From Temperatibacter marinus (lineage in GTDB: Bacteria > Pseudomonadota > Alphaproteobacteria > Sphingomonadales > Kordiimonadaceae): DNA of 64,000 nucleotides. The position numbers and the translations under genes are program-made. A model generated the notes under the pieces. That model saw nothing but the letters and a program-made list of their open reading frames with translations. It was not told where the DNA came from and searched no databases. Positions 1 to 8,268 of this stretch are shown piece after piece. Every line of letters begins with the position of its first letter. The first letter of the stretch is position 1. Location: NCBI RefSeq assembly GCF_031598375.1, contig NZ_CP123872.1, positions 1,586,001 to 1,650,000 of the forward strand, in the 5' to 3' direction.

Positions 1-4
1 AAAA

Positions 5-32
5 TTGACTGAAAGTGAATAGAATGTAAAGA
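5..32 (+). promoter_or_regulatory. possible sigma70-type promoter before rutE-like gene
   Basis: TTGACT at 5-10 matches the -35 consensus in five of six positions. TAAAGA at 27-32, after a 16-nt spacer, is a poor -10. Nothing else is visible in bases 1-89. It is AT-rich and would serve the gene starting at 90. Weak call from sequence only. Confidence 0.25.
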
Positions 33-89
33 AGCATTTGAATTTCAATAAAATAGATTTATTCTGCTCTAAACAGGGAAGAGAGAGCC

Positions 90-677
90 ATGACTGAATT
101 ATCCCAAGCATCTTTAGACCAACTTTTCATGTCTGCACGAAGTATGAATGGCTGGCATGATACCCCTATCGCTCTAGAAAAAATTCATAAGCTTTATGAT
201 TTAGTCAAGCTAGCCCCCACAAGTGCTAACTGTTCTCCTGCGCGTTTTGTTTTTGTACAGTCGTTAGAAAAGAAGAAACTTTTGGCTGACTGTGCTATGG
301 AGGGTAACAAAGCAAAAATATTAGCTGCGCCTGTAACTGTAATTATTGGGCATGATATGAATTTTGCAACCAACCTGCCTAAGCTTTTTCCCCATGATTC
401 TACAGCACCCTCATGGTTCGAGGATAGAAATGTTAAGGAGCTGACAGCCTTTAGGAATGGAACCTTGCAAGGGGGATATCTGATGTTGGCGGCTCGCGCG
501 CTAGGGCTTGATTGTGGTCCCATGTCTGGTTTTGATAATACAATGGTCGATTCTCTGTTTTTTGAAGGGACTGAGATACGATCAAATTTCATTTGTGGTT
601 TAGGATATGGGGATCCTGCATCTCTTTTTCCAAGATCTCCTCGACTAGACTTTGCTGAAGCAGCATCCCTTGTGTAA
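90..677 (+). CDS. rutE: RutE-like malonic semialdehyde reductase / nitroreductase family protein
   Basis: FMN-dependent nitroreductase-fold oxidoreductase of 195 aa. E. coli RutE (196 aa) is assigned to NAD(P)H reduction of malonic semialdehyde to 3-hydroxypropionate in pyrimidine breakdown. Along its whole length the protein follows the RutE pattern: NGW near residue 20, [13 protein letters not shown] near 43-55, [10 protein letters not shown] near 80-89, LFPHD, then TAFRN, the [13 protein letters not shown] block near 137-149, and GYGDP near the end. The ATG is preceded by a strong gggaagagagag ribosome site. No other rut genes lie nearby, so it may work as a general NAD(P)H quinone or nitro reductase; the substrate is inferred only from similarity. 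It lies 20 nt before tsaB and may be cotranscribed with it. Confidence 0.85.
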   Translation: MTELSQASLDQLFMSARSMNGWHDTPIALEKIHKLYDLVKLAPTSANCSPARFVFVQSLEKKKLLADCAMEGNKAKILAAPVTVIIGHDMNFATNLPKLFPHDSTAPSWFEDRNVKELTAFRNGTLQGGYLMLAARALGLDCGPMSGFDNTMVDSLFFEGTEIRSNFICGLGYGDPASLFPRSPRLDFAEAASLV

Positions 678-697
678 ACCACCTGAAAGGCCAGATC

Positions 698-1438
698 ATG
701 ACTTTATGCCTAGCCATTGATACCAGCGGTGAGTGGTGCTCTGTTGGAGTGTCTGACAAAGCAGGAGAGACATCTGCTCATCTTTCTCAGCACCTCAAAC
801 GCGGCCATGCAGAACATCTGTTGCCAGCGATTGAACAACTCTTTGCTGATCTTGGCTTTGACTCAACGGAAGAGGGTTATCGATCTCTAGAGCGCGTGGC
901 TGTGACAATTGGCCCCGGTTCTTTTACAGGACTGCGTGTGGGATTATCCGCAGCAAGAGGTATCGCCCTTGCGCGCTCAATTCCCTGTATTGGGATAAGC
1001 AGTTTGATGGCTGCTGCGCTTTCAGAGGTTAAGGATGACGGCGCAGCAAAGGCAATATTTCATGTGGCGCTTCTCGGCCGAGGGGGACAAGTTTTTTATC
1101 AACCATTCATATCTGGCCCTCATTTAAAGAGTCTCAAAAATGCAGAGAATCTCTTTCCAGAAGAGATAGATTTTACCTTCTGTGAAGACTTTAGCGAAGC
1201 CCATTATCTTGTTGGTTCGGGTGCTGGGCTTTTGAAAGAAGTCTTTCCTCAGCTATCCTGTTCTTCTATTCAACTAGGGAAAGATCATGCTGACCTTCAG
1301 CGGATTGCTCATGCTGCTTTTGACTTGGATCCTGAACAATTTTTGCCAGTCCCGCACTATATGAGAGAGGCAGATGCGATTAAGGCAAAAAGCCTCTTTC
1401 CATTGTCGCCTGAGATGATGAAACATGACGCGCCTTAA
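698..1438 (+). CDS. tsaB: tRNA threonylcarbamoyladenosine biosynthesis protein TsaB
   Basis: TsaB is the non-catalytic partner of TsaD in making t6A at position 37 of ANN-decoding tRNAs; it bridges TsaD and TsaE. The 246-aa protein opens with the ASKHA-fold phosphate-1 strand LAIDTSGEWCSVGV and carries the family-typical GPGSFTGLRVGLSAARGIA block near residues 71-89. The C-terminal half is diverged, as usual for TsaB. Its 3' end overlaps rimI by 14 nt (1425-1438), implying translational coupling. The tsaB-rimI order is common in bacteria. Confident family call. Confidence 0.95.
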   Translation: MTLCLAIDTSGEWCSVGVSDKAGETSAHLSQHLKRGHAEHLLPAIEQLFADLGFDSTEEGYRSLERVAVTIGPGSFTGLRVGLSAARGIALARSIPCIGISSLMAAALSEVKDDGAAKAIFHVALLGRGGQVFYQPFISGPHLKSLKNAENLFPEEIDFTFCEDFSEAHYLVGSGAGLLKEVFPQLSCSSIQLGKDHADLQRIAHAAFDLDPEQFLPVPHYMREADAIKAKSLFPLSPEMMKHDAP

Positions 1439-1913
1439 AGCCCGTATTTCTCTTTTTCCTGTTCTCAAGGATAATCTGCAGGCCCTCACGCTATTGGCGC
1501 AGTTGCATAAAAAAATCTTCGGCCCACACCGTGAAAGAATTTGGTCTGTGAATGATTTTTCAGCTTTGGCGATTTTGCCAACATCGGCTTTAAATATTGT
1601 TTATGTGGGGGAAGAGCCGATCGGTTTAGTAACTTTTAGTTGTGTTGCTGGGGAGGCGGAATTGCTTTCTCTAGGCCTAGAAGTAGCCTATGAAGGGCAG
1701 GGGCTTGCTGGGGAAGTCATGCATCTTTTAAGGCGGTATTTGAAGGATAATGGGATTCAAGATTTATATCTTGAAGTGAGAGAAAATAATGAGCGAGCCA
1801 TAAATTTCTATGAAGGACATGGATTTTATCAGACTGGCTTACGGAGAAATTATTATACCCTAACAGATGGAACGAAAGTCCATGCGGTCACCATGGCTTT
1901 AAAAATAGTATAA
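1425..1913 (+). CDS. rimI: RimI-type ribosomal protein S18 alanine N-acetyltransferase (GNAT)
   Basis: GNAT-fold acetyltransferase (162 aa) expected to acetylate the N-terminal alanine of ribosomal protein S18 from acetyl-CoA. Typical RimI features are YEGQGLAGEVMHLL (the acetyl-CoA pyrophosphate loop, residues about 89-102) and LEVRENNERAINFYEGHGF followed by RRNYY, the signature that separates RimI from other GNATs. The start lies inside tsaB in another frame, so the two are probably translated together. A likely terminator follows at 1936-1970. Confidence 0.92.
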   Translation: MTRLKARISLFPVLKDNLQALTLLAQLHKKIFGPHRERIWSVNDFSALAILPTSALNIVYVGEEPIGLVTFSCVAGEAELLSLGLEVAYEGQGLAGEVMHLLRRYLKDNGIQDLYLEVRENNERAINFYEGHGFYQTGLRRNYYTLTDGTKVHAVTMALKIV

Positions 1914-1935
1914 CTTGTATTTTCACTTAAGGTTT

Positions 1936-1970
1936 ACAACAGCTTGACTTCGCTTCGTTGTTTTTTTATT
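1936..1970 (+). terminator. probable intrinsic terminator after rimI
   Basis: ACAAC (1936-1940) pairs with GTTGT (1957-1961), with an inner AGC/GCT extension, and is followed directly by a run of seven T. The stem is short, so the call is moderate. It would end the rutE-tsaB-rimI transcript. Confidence 0.45.
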
Positions 1971-1989
1971 TTACTCCTTAAGAGTAAAA
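1969..1989. promoter_or_regulatory. 8-bp inverted repeat upstream of mucR
   Basis: TTTTACTC (1969-1976) and GAGTAAAA (1982-1989) form a perfect inverted repeat around CTTAA. It sits just after the rimI terminator and about 120 nt before the MucR-family start. It could be an operator or a leader hairpin. MucR/Ros proteins often repress their own genes through AT-rich upstream sites, but binding here is inference. Confidence 0.35.
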
Positions 1990-2105
1990 GGGAATTTAGT
2001 CTTATTACATAAAAGTCATTCATGATTCACGGAAACTATCTGACGGGTTAAGGGAAATAACACGGACCCAGGTAGGTCTTTCTGAATTATTTTGAGGAGA
2101 CGCTG

Positions 2106-2513
2106 ATGAGTAGCGTGGACACGAATAAGGATGAATTATTAGAATATACGGTGGATATTGTATCCTCTTATGTTTCAAATAATTCACTGCCTAAAAGTGA
2201 CCTTTCTGAGATGATTACCTCTGTGTACACAGTGTTATCGGAGCTAGAAGGTGCAAAAAAAACCAGCGATCTGGCATTGATGCCTGCTGTTTCGGTTGAA
2301 GAATCGATTACGGACGATTATTTGGTCTGTTTAGAAGATGGCAAGAAGCTCAAACTCTTGAAACGTCATCTTAAAGCCCGTTACAATATGTCGCCAGATG
2401 ACTATCGCTCTAAATGGGGGCTGCCGTCATCCTATCCAATGGTTGCGCCAAATTATGCCTTAAGACGGCGGTCGCTTGCAAAGGAAATTGGTCTTGGTAA
2501 AAAGGCCTCTTGA
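2106..2513 (+). CDS. mucR: MucR/Ros family transcriptional regulator with degenerate zinc finger
   Basis: Small (135 aa) DNA-binding regulator of the alphaproteobacterial Ros/MucR family. These proteins act as H-NS-like silencers and control envelope, virulence or cell-cycle genes. The C-terminal block CLEDGKKLKLLKRHL (residues 75-89), followed by SKWGLPSSYPMVAPNYALRR and AKEIGLGK, is diagnostic. In classical Ros the metal is held by two Cys and two His. Here Cys75 and His88 remain, but the second Cys is Asp78 and the distal His positions (about 92-93) are Arg-Tyr. Zinc-free members of this family are known in Mesorhizobium, so the protein can still be functional. The start is backed by a gaggag site. 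It lies upstream of fur but probably has its own promoter. Confidence 0.93.
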   Translation: MSSVDTNKDELLEYTVDIVSSYVSNNSLPKSDLSEMITSVYTVLSELEGAKKTSDLALMPAVSVEESITDDYLVCLEDGKKLKLLKRHLKARYNMSPDDYRSKWGLPSSYPMVAPNYALRRRSLAKEIGLGKKAS

Positions 2514-2552
2514 TAAAATATGAGTAAATCACTCTTTTTCCACCAGTAATAT

Positions 2553-2581
2553 TTGACCCTGCACAGCAATAGGGTTACATA
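2553..2581 (+). promoter_or_regulatory. candidate promoter for fur
   Basis: TTGACC (2553-2558) lies 17 nt before TACATA (2576-2581), about 80 nt before the fur ATG. The -35 is good and the -10 only fair. Sequence pattern only. Confidence 0.35.
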
Positions 2582-2659
2582 AAGACGGAAGCGAGAGATG
2601 TGGGGGCTTATACTTTCATGTCCAATTTTTATAAAAAAGATCAATGTAAGGGTAGGGCC

Positions 2660-3094
2660 ATGACGGGTATTTCAGATCAGCCAAGTACAATTGAGAAACT
2701 TTGCTTGGAAAAAGGCATGCGTATGACTGATCAACGCAGAGTCATTGCCCGTATTCTTAGTGATGCGGATGATCATCCTGATGTTGAAGAAGTGCATCGC
2801 CGTGCCAACGAAGTTGATAGTGGGATCTCAATTGCCACAGTCTATAGAACTGTCCGACTTTTTGAAGAAGCGAGTATTCTAGAGCGCCATGATTTCAGAG
2901 ATGGACGCAGTCGGTATGAGCCTGTCTCTGATGAACATCATGATCACTTGATTAATCTTGAGAGCGGAGAAGTTTTAGAATTTCATAATGACGAAATTGA
3001 AAAGCTTCAGGAAGAAATCGCCCGCAAGCTTGGGTTTAAATTGATTGATCATCGAATGGAGCTCTACGGTGTTCCTCTTAAGAGTGGCGAATAA
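2660..3094 (+). CDS. fur: ferric uptake regulator Fur
   Basis: Iron-responsive winged-helix repressor (144 aa). The sequence tracks Caulobacter-type Fur: IEKLCLEKGMRMTDQRRVIARIL at the N-terminus, SDADDHPDVEEVHRRA, the recognition helix region ISIATVYRTVRLFEE, and the metal-site segment EHHDHLI followed by FHNDEIEKLQ. It lacks the paired CxxC motifs of enterobacterial Fur, as is usual for alphaproteobacterial members. The ATG at 2660 is chosen over an upstream in-frame start at 2600 because aagggtaggg precedes it and family members begin at this point. In alphaproteobacteria this protein may sense iron or manganese; the sequence does not decide which. Confidence 0.93.
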   Translation: MTGISDQPSTIEKLCLEKGMRMTDQRRVIARILSDADDHPDVEEVHRRANEVDSGISIATVYRTVRLFEEASILERHDFRDGRSRYEPVSDEHHDHLINLESGEVLEFHNDEIEKLQEEIARKLGFKLIDHRMELYGVPLKSGE

Positions 3095-3130
3095 ACTCGA
3101 TAAGCCTGCTGCATTTTGAAGGATTTCCTT

Positions 3131-3949
3131 GTGACAGAGAAAGCGAATAGTTCTGATCCTGCTTTGTCACTGCGTGGATATTTTCGTCTGTTTCTTCTCT
3201 TATTTGTTGTTGTGATCACTGTGCCACTTGCTTTTGTTTTTCGGTTTTTGTTGCCGTGGTTCTGGTGGATCATTCCCAATTGGTTTCATCGCTCTATTTG
3301 TAGTGTTCTTGGGTTAACTATTGACGTGAGTGGGCAGCCTCTTCGGGGGCGAGGTGCCATCTATGTGAGTAATCATATCAGCTGGAAAGATATATTCATT
3401 TTAGGGGCTGTCGTAAAGCATGCTAGTTTTGTCTCTAAAGCAGAAGTAGGCTCTAACCCTGTGATGAAATCTGTGGTGGATCTGCAGAAAACGATTTATG
3501 TACGGCGGGACAAACGCTCAGACTCTAAGCGTCAGAGCGAAGAGATGGCCCAAAGGATTTCAAATGGCGATCGGCTTATTTTCTTTCCGGAAGGCACGAC
3601 AACAAGAGGTGTGCATGTTCAACGGTTCAAATCGACGCTCTTTGCTGTGGTTGAAATGATCCTCTCTAGACAGGACGGGGACCTGCCTGTCCAACCCATA
3701 ACACTCAGCTTCACACATGCCAATAACTTAGCTGTTCTGCGTGCAAAACGGACCCATATAGGCTGGATCGGTGAAGTGGGGTTTTGGTCACATTTTAAAT
3801 TAGCCCTTAATCGTGTTTCTACTCGGGTGCGCGTTGATTTCCATGAGCCAATCTTCTGTGAAAAAGGTGTGTGTCGCAAAGAATTAGCTCAGCAATGTGA
3901 GGCCGTCATTGCCGAAGGGTTATCTCAGACTCACAGAGATCGTGCTTAA
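3131..3949 (+). CDS. plsC: 1-acyl-sn-glycerol-3-phosphate acyltransferase (PlsC family)
   Basis: Membrane-associated acyltransferase of about 272 aa that would turn lysophosphatidic acid into phosphatidic acid using acyl-ACP or acyl-CoA. It has an N-terminal hydrophobic anchor (FRLFLLLFVVVITVPLAFVF), the catalytic NHISWKD (HX4D) box, and the substrate-binding FFPEGTTTRG box. I prefer the GTG start at 3131, which has gaagga at good spacing; a TTG at 3116 in the same frame would overlap that ribosome site. It lies between fur and miaB, a common alphaproteobacterial neighbourhood. An ornithine-lipid O-acyltransferase (OlsA) has the same motifs and cannot be excluded. Confidence 0.85.
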   Translation: MTEKANSSDPALSLRGYFRLFLLLFVVVITVPLAFVFRFLLPWFWWIIPNWFHRSICSVLGLTIDVSGQPLRGRGAIYVSNHISWKDIFILGAVVKHASFVSKAEVGSNPVMKSVVDLQKTIYVRRDKRSDSKRQSEEMAQRISNGDRLIFFPEGTTTRGVHVQRFKSTLFAVVEMILSRQDGDLPVQPITLSFTHANNLAVLRAKRTHIGWIGEVGFWSHFKLALNRVSTRVRVDFHEPIFCEKGVCRKELAQQCEAVIAEGLSQTHRDRA

Positions 3950-4089
3950 TTTTGAGTAAAAAGTCTGCTTTGCCGCGACTTTACTTGACTCTTCTATGTA
4001 AAATGATAGGTTCCGCGCAAATTTCCAACGATAGGCAAAGCATGGCCTAGTGCTATTATCTAGCCTGAATAAAGAGACGAGAATAGACC

Positions 4090-5484
4090 GTGAGCAAGAA
4101 GCTTTATATTAAGACCTATGGCTGTCAAATGAATGTCTATGACAGTGAGCGGATGGAAGACGTATTACGGCCTGAGGGTTATCAAATTACTGAGCAGCCT
4201 GACGATGCTGATTTGGTGATCTTGAATACGTGTCACATTCGTGAAAAAGCGGCGGAGAAGGTTTATTCTGACATTGGTCGTCTGCGCCCCCATAAAGATG
4301 GGAAAACCAAAAACGGGGAAGAAATGGTTATTGCGGTCGCTGGTTGCGTTGGGCAGGCTGAAGGTGCAGAAATGATGCGCCGTGCGCCAGTCGTAGACAT
4401 GGTAATAGGCCCCCAAACATATCACCGACTGCCTGAACTTCTTAAAGATGTAAAAGAGCAGAGAAAAGATAAATCCTCTGCCCGCGTTCTTGATACAGAC
4501 TTTCCGGTTGAAGCAAAATTTGATCATTTGCCTAAAGTTGAAAAAGCCAAGGGTCCTGCGGCCTTTCTTACTGTTCAAGAAGGCTGTGATAAATTTTGTG
4601 CATTTTGCGTCGTCCCTTATACCCGCGGTGCAGAATATTCACGGCCATCGGCAGATATTATTCGCGATGCAAAACGTATGGCCAGTGAGGGTGTTGTCGA
4701 AATTACATTGCTCGGTCAAAATGTTTCCGCATATCACGGCGATGATGGAAACGGCGGAGAGACAACTTTAGGGACACTCATTCGGGAATTAGATAAAATC
4801 GATGGCATTGAACGGTTGCGTTACACAACCTCTCATCCGACTGAAATTGACGATGAATTGTTGACGGCTCATAGAGATGTTGAGAGTTGTATGCCGTACC
4901 TTCATTTGCCTATTCAAAGTGGGTCGGATAAAATTTTGAAAGCAATGAATCGTCGACATACTGGCGATGAGTATCGGTCGACGATTGGGCGCTTGCGAGA
5001 AATGCGCCCTGATATTGCCCTCTCCGGTGATTTCATCGTGGGCTTTCCGGGTGAAACAGATCAGGATTTTGAAGATACATTACAACTGGTGAGGGATGTC
5101 AAATACTCTCAGGCCTATAGTTTTAAATATAGTCAAAGACCTGGGACCCCTGCTGCTACTGACGAAGATCAAGTACCAGAAGAAGTGAAAGCAGAACGTT
5201 TGGCTCGCTTGCAAGCCTTGCTAACAGAGCAACAAATTGAATTTAATTCAACGTCTGTCGGTAAAAAGATGAAGATTTTACTGGAACGACCGGGCAAACA
5301 AGAGGGCCAACTTATTGGCCGTTCCCCTTATTTGCAGGCCGTGCATGTGGATCTTTCTAAAGAGAATATTGCACTGGACGAGACAGGGAATAAAGCATAC
5401 AATAGTTTCATGGGACGAATGGTTGAGGTGGAAATTCTTGAAGCTGGACCCCATAGTCTCAAAGCCGTTCTAGTCGCTGACTAA
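4090..5484 (+). CDS. miaB: tRNA-2-methylthio-N6-dimethylallyladenosine synthase MiaB
   Basis: Radical-SAM methylthiotransferase (464 aa) that adds the 2-methylthio group to i6A37 of tRNAs reading UNN codons. The N-terminal UPF0004 domain has the three cluster cysteines Cys12 (YGCQMN), Cys48 (NTCHIRE) and Cys86 (AGCVGQ). The radical-SAM cluster is Cys166-X3-Cys170-X2-Cys173 in [22 protein letters not shown] domain ends the protein ([18 protein letters not shown]). All catalytic elements are intact. The start is a GTG behind a gagacgaga site. It is followed after 38 nt by phoH, and miaB-phoH-ybeY-corC-lnt is a very common operon order. Confidence 0.97.
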   Translation: MSKKLYIKTYGCQMNVYDSERMEDVLRPEGYQITEQPDDADLVILNTCHIREKAAEKVYSDIGRLRPHKDGKTKNGEEMVIAVAGCVGQAEGAEMMRRAPVVDMVIGPQTYHRLPELLKDVKEQRKDKSSARVLDTDFPVEAKFDHLPKVEKAKGPAAFLTVQEGCDKFCAFCVVPYTRGAEYSRPSADIIRDAKRMASEGVVEITLLGQNVSAYHGDDGNGGETTLGTLIRELDKIDGIERLRYTTSHPTEIDDELLTAHRDVESCMPYLHLPIQSGSDKILKAMNRRHTGDEYRSTIGRLREMRPDIALSGDFIVGFPGETDQDFEDTLQLVRDVKYSQAYSFKYSQRPGTPAATDEDQVPEEVKAERLARLQALLTEQQIEFNSTSVGKKMKILLERPGKQEGQLIGRSPYLQAVHVDLSKENIALDETGNKAYNSFMGRMVEVEILEAGPHSLKAVLVAD

Positions 5485-5522
5485 TGGGGTTGGCGAGGAA
5501 CGCCAGGAGATGATGAATAGGT

Positions 5523-6620
5523 ATGCAAAGCAAACCTTATCCCGCTAATGGGAATAGCAAGTCAAACCGCGCTGGCGGTCAAAAAGATCAAGGGTCGCTT
5601 CAATCAAGCATGAATGAGACGACTCCCATTTCCAAAAAAATTGCTTTTGAAGATAATAGGCTCTTGTCGACTGTTTTTGGTCAACATGATTGTCATTTGG
5701 CGCATTTAGAAGAAAAGCTTGGCATTGTTCTTATTAATAGAGGCAATCAAGTCACTTTAAATGGCAGTCAAGCGGGGTGCACTCTTGCAGAAAAAGCGCT
5801 GAGGGATCTCTATCAAATGGCTAAACAAGGCCACGCCCTTGATATTGCAGATGTGGACGGTGTTGTCAGGATGATTAGCGGCGACCGCAATAGTCCAGAA
5901 CAGAAGGTTATTCAGGGCCGTGGCAGTAAACGGATCAAAGAAGATGATCAGGGTAGCCTGAAAATTAATACTCGAAATCGTGTCATTCAGCCGAGAACAC
6001 CTGCACAGGCTTATTATATTCGTTCGATGCTTAAAGAAGACATGGTTTTTGGTGTTGGCCCTGCAGGAACAGGGAAAACGTATCTTGCAGTTGCACTGGC
6101 AGTTTCAAATATGATTGCGGGCAATGTTGATCGTATCATTTTGTCACGCCCTGCTGTTGAAGCGGGTGAGAGCTTGGGCTTTTTGCCAGGCGATCTAAAG
6201 GATAAAATTGATCCATATTTGCGGCCCCTTTATGATGCTCTTTATGATATGTTACCTGCGGAACAAGTGGCCAAAAAAATGGCCTCTGGCGAAATCGAGA
6301 TTGCGCCTCTTGCTTATATGAGGGGACGAACTCTTTCCAATAGCTTTGTCATTTTGGATGAAGCCCAAAATACGACTTCAATGCAGATGAAAATGATCCT
6401 GACTCGATTTGGTGAAAACAGTCGTATGGTAATCTGCGGTGACCCTTCGCAGGTAGATTTACCTGGAGGGTGTCGGTCAGGCTTAGGGCAGGCGCTCGAT
6501 TTATTAAAAGAAACAAAGGGCATTGCTGTGACACGCTTTACAAGTAAAGACGTGGTGAGACATCCTTTAGTCGCTCGTATTGTTGATGCTTATGATAATG
6601 ATCCACGTAGAGATGACTAA
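5523..6620 (+). CDS. phoH: PhoH family ATPase
   Basis: Cytoplasmic P-loop ATPase (365 aa, the YbeZ type) thought to act with YbeY in RNA metabolism. An N-terminal KH-like region is followed by the PhoH ATPase domain, with Walker A GPAGTGKT at residues 179-186 and Walker B FVILDEAQNTT. GDPSQVDLP and FTSKDVVRHPLVARIVDAYD near the C-terminus are also family signatures. It has a low-complexity N-terminal extension of about 35 residues rich in Ser, Asn and Lys. It is followed by ybeY after 32 nt. Confidence 0.95.
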   Translation: MQSKPYPANGNSKSNRAGGQKDQGSLQSSMNETTPISKKIAFEDNRLLSTVFGQHDCHLAHLEEKLGIVLINRGNQVTLNGSQAGCTLAEKALRDLYQMAKQGHALDIADVDGVVRMISGDRNSPEQKVIQGRGSKRIKEDDQGSLKINTRNRVIQPRTPAQAYYIRSMLKEDMVFGVGPAGTGKTYLAVALAVSNMIAGNVDRIILSRPAVEAGESLGFLPGDLKDKIDPYLRPLYDALYDMLPAEQVAKKMASGEIEIAPLAYMRGRTLSNSFVILDEAQNTTSMQMKMILTRFGENSRMVICGDPSQVDLPGGCRSGLGQALDLLKETKGIAVTRFTSKDVVRHPLVARIVDAYDNDPRRDD

Positions 6621-6652
6621 GTCTGTTGAAAGTATCTTGATCGGATCGACCG

Positions 6653-7219
6653 GTGGGTGATATTTCTCAAGTGGAAGAGGGGTTTTATTCTTCTGACCCT
6701 GATAGTACTTCATTTGTAGCCGCTGAGATCATCATGGACGAGTCTCCTTGGCGAACTTTGACTGAGTCTATTCCCAAATTTTATCAATTAATTGAAACAG
6801 CCTATTGTAAGGCTGCGCCAGATGCCTCAGTCGCTGCTGAAGTGAGTATAATGTTTCAACTGGACGAGGCCGTCCACCACTTAAATAGAGACTATCGCCA
6901 TAAAGATAAAGCAACCAATGTGCTTTCCTTCAATAGCTACGAAAGAGAAGATCTGGATGCTGTTTATACACAGGCTAAAACAGGGGGGCCTCCGGTTCTC
7001 TTGGGCGATATTTTTATTGCTTATGAGACTTGTAAAAGGGAAGCGGAAGAACAATCTAAGAGTCTGTTGGATCATACAATGCATCTGGTTGTTCACGGAA
7101 TGCTCCATCTGCTTGGCCATGATCACATTGAAGATAAAGAAGCAGAAATCATGGAAGCGCTAGAGCGAGATATTTTAACATGCTATGGGATCGATGACCC
7201 TTATAAAGGAGAGAGATAA
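6653..7219 (+). CDS. ybeY: endoribonuclease YbeY
   Basis: Single-strand RNase (188 aa) involved in 16S rRNA 3'-end maturation and ribosome quality control. The zinc-binding motif HGMLHLLGHDH is intact and followed by KEAEIME, and DYRHKDKATNVLSF is the usual upstream block. The GTG start gives an N-terminal tail of about 20 residues longer than most family members; an internal ATG at 6734 would cut into the first strand, so the upstream start is kept with some doubt. Its TAA overlaps the corC ATG (TAATG at 7217-7221), showing translational coupling. Confidence 0.95.
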   Translation: MGDISQVEEGFYSSDPDSTSFVAAEIIMDESPWRTLTESIPKFYQLIETAYCKAAPDASVAAEVSIMFQLDEAVHHLNRDYRHKDKATNVLSFNSYEREDLDAVYTQAKTGGPPVLLGDIFIAYETCKREAEEQSKSLLDHTMHLVVHGMLHLLGHDHIEDKEAEIMEALERDILTCYGIDDPYKGER

Positions 7220-8187
7220 TGTCTGAGCCACAGAAAAGTGGGCTTAACGGCAAAGAAAATAGCTTGCCTCCCGCACAAGGGGGGTTTTGGGGAGGTCTCA
7301 AGTCTCTCTTTAGAAAAGGGAGTGAACCTACGCTTAGGGAAAGTGTAGAGGAAGCCCTTGAAGAACATGAGGAAGACACCAATGGCAAGTCCTTAGGGGC
7401 TGATGAAAAGGAAATGCTTTTTAATGTTCTTAATTACGGAGAACTACGGGTTGATGATGTCATGGTTCCTCGCGCTGATATTATCTCTGTTGATATGGAA
7501 ATTGGGTTAAAAGATTTATTGAAGACTTTCTCTAAAGCAGGACATTCAAGGTTCCCTGTATACCGGGGTAATCTGGATGATGTTATGGGGATGGTTCATG
7601 TGAAAGATGCGCTGAAACTTTTGACGGAAAATGATTACTCTAAAGCTGGTTTTGATGGGTTCTCTTTGATGACCATACAACGGTCAGTTCTTTTTGTGCC
7701 GGCCTCAATGCGTGTCATGGATTTGCTAGCAAAGATGCGCCAAAATAGAACTCATATGGCCATCGTCGTTGATGAGTATGGCGGGACAGATGGGATTGTG
7801 ACAATTGAGGATCTTGTAGAAGAAATCGTTGGGGAAATTGAAGATGAACATGATGACGATGTGACTCAACAAGTGCGTAAAATGGGTAAAGATACATGGC
7901 TTGTAGATGCCCGGCTTGAAATGGAAGACCTTGAAGATGCCTTGTCGCAGTCCTTCATGGATATTGATGATGATGAGGACATCGATACAGTCGGTGGCTT
8001 AGTCTTTGCGCTCGCAGGCAGTGTTCCTGAGATTGGCGAACGTGTTAAACACGAAAACGGCTACCAGTTTGAAGTCGTTGATGCTGATCCGCGACGCATT
8101 CATAAAGTGCGTATCATGAGCCCCAAAGCAACTCTTACAAAAAACGCAACCAAGAAACTCTCTAAGAGAAAAGAAAAACAGATTTAA
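7219..8187 (+). CDS. corC: CorC/HlyC family CBS-domain protein
   Basis: Protein of 322 aa with two CBS domains (from [15 protein letters not shown] and from [22 protein letters not shown]) and a C-terminal CorC/HlyC transporter-associated domain ([16 protein letters not shown] onward). E. coli YbeX/CorC is linked to magnesium/cobalt efflux and, more recently, to ribosome-related functions. It is soluble, lacking the DUF21 membrane domain of larger relatives. The ribosome site lies inside ybeY. The operon context with phoH, ybeY and lnt matches YbeX. The tail is strongly basic (Lys/Thr rich). Confidence 0.93.
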   Translation: MSEPQKSGLNGKENSLPPAQGGFWGGLKSLFRKGSEPTLRESVEEALEEHEEDTNGKSLGADEKEMLFNVLNYGELRVDDVMVPRADIISVDMEIGLKDLLKTFSKAGHSRFPVYRGNLDDVMGMVHVKDALKLLTENDYSKAGFDGFSLMTIQRSVLFVPASMRVMDLLAKMRQNRTHMAIVVDEYGGTDGIVTIEDLVEEIVGEIEDEHDDDVTQQVRKMGKDTWLVDARLEMEDLEDALSQSFMDIDDDEDIDTVGGLVFALAGSVPEIGERVKHENGYQFEVVDADPRRIHKVRIMSPKATLTKNATKKLSKRKEKQI

Positions 8188-8268
8188 TTTTGCTTTTTAC
8201 TGAGAGATCAGGCACTCTTAAAAAAAACAACTATATTACGACAACGAGCTGAGGCCTGTGAAAGCGCT

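Noticed and set aside
194..682. Long open frame on the minus strand over the RutE-like gene
   Set aside because: It has no family signature and lies fully antisense to a clear gene; many similar shadow frames occur over infB, pnp, clpB and the TonB receptor genes.
2600..2659. Upstream in-frame start for fur, and similar extensions for pnp, infB and rpsO
   Set aside because: Ribosome sites and family N-termini support the downstream starts; the extensions are unconserved and overlap leader sequence.
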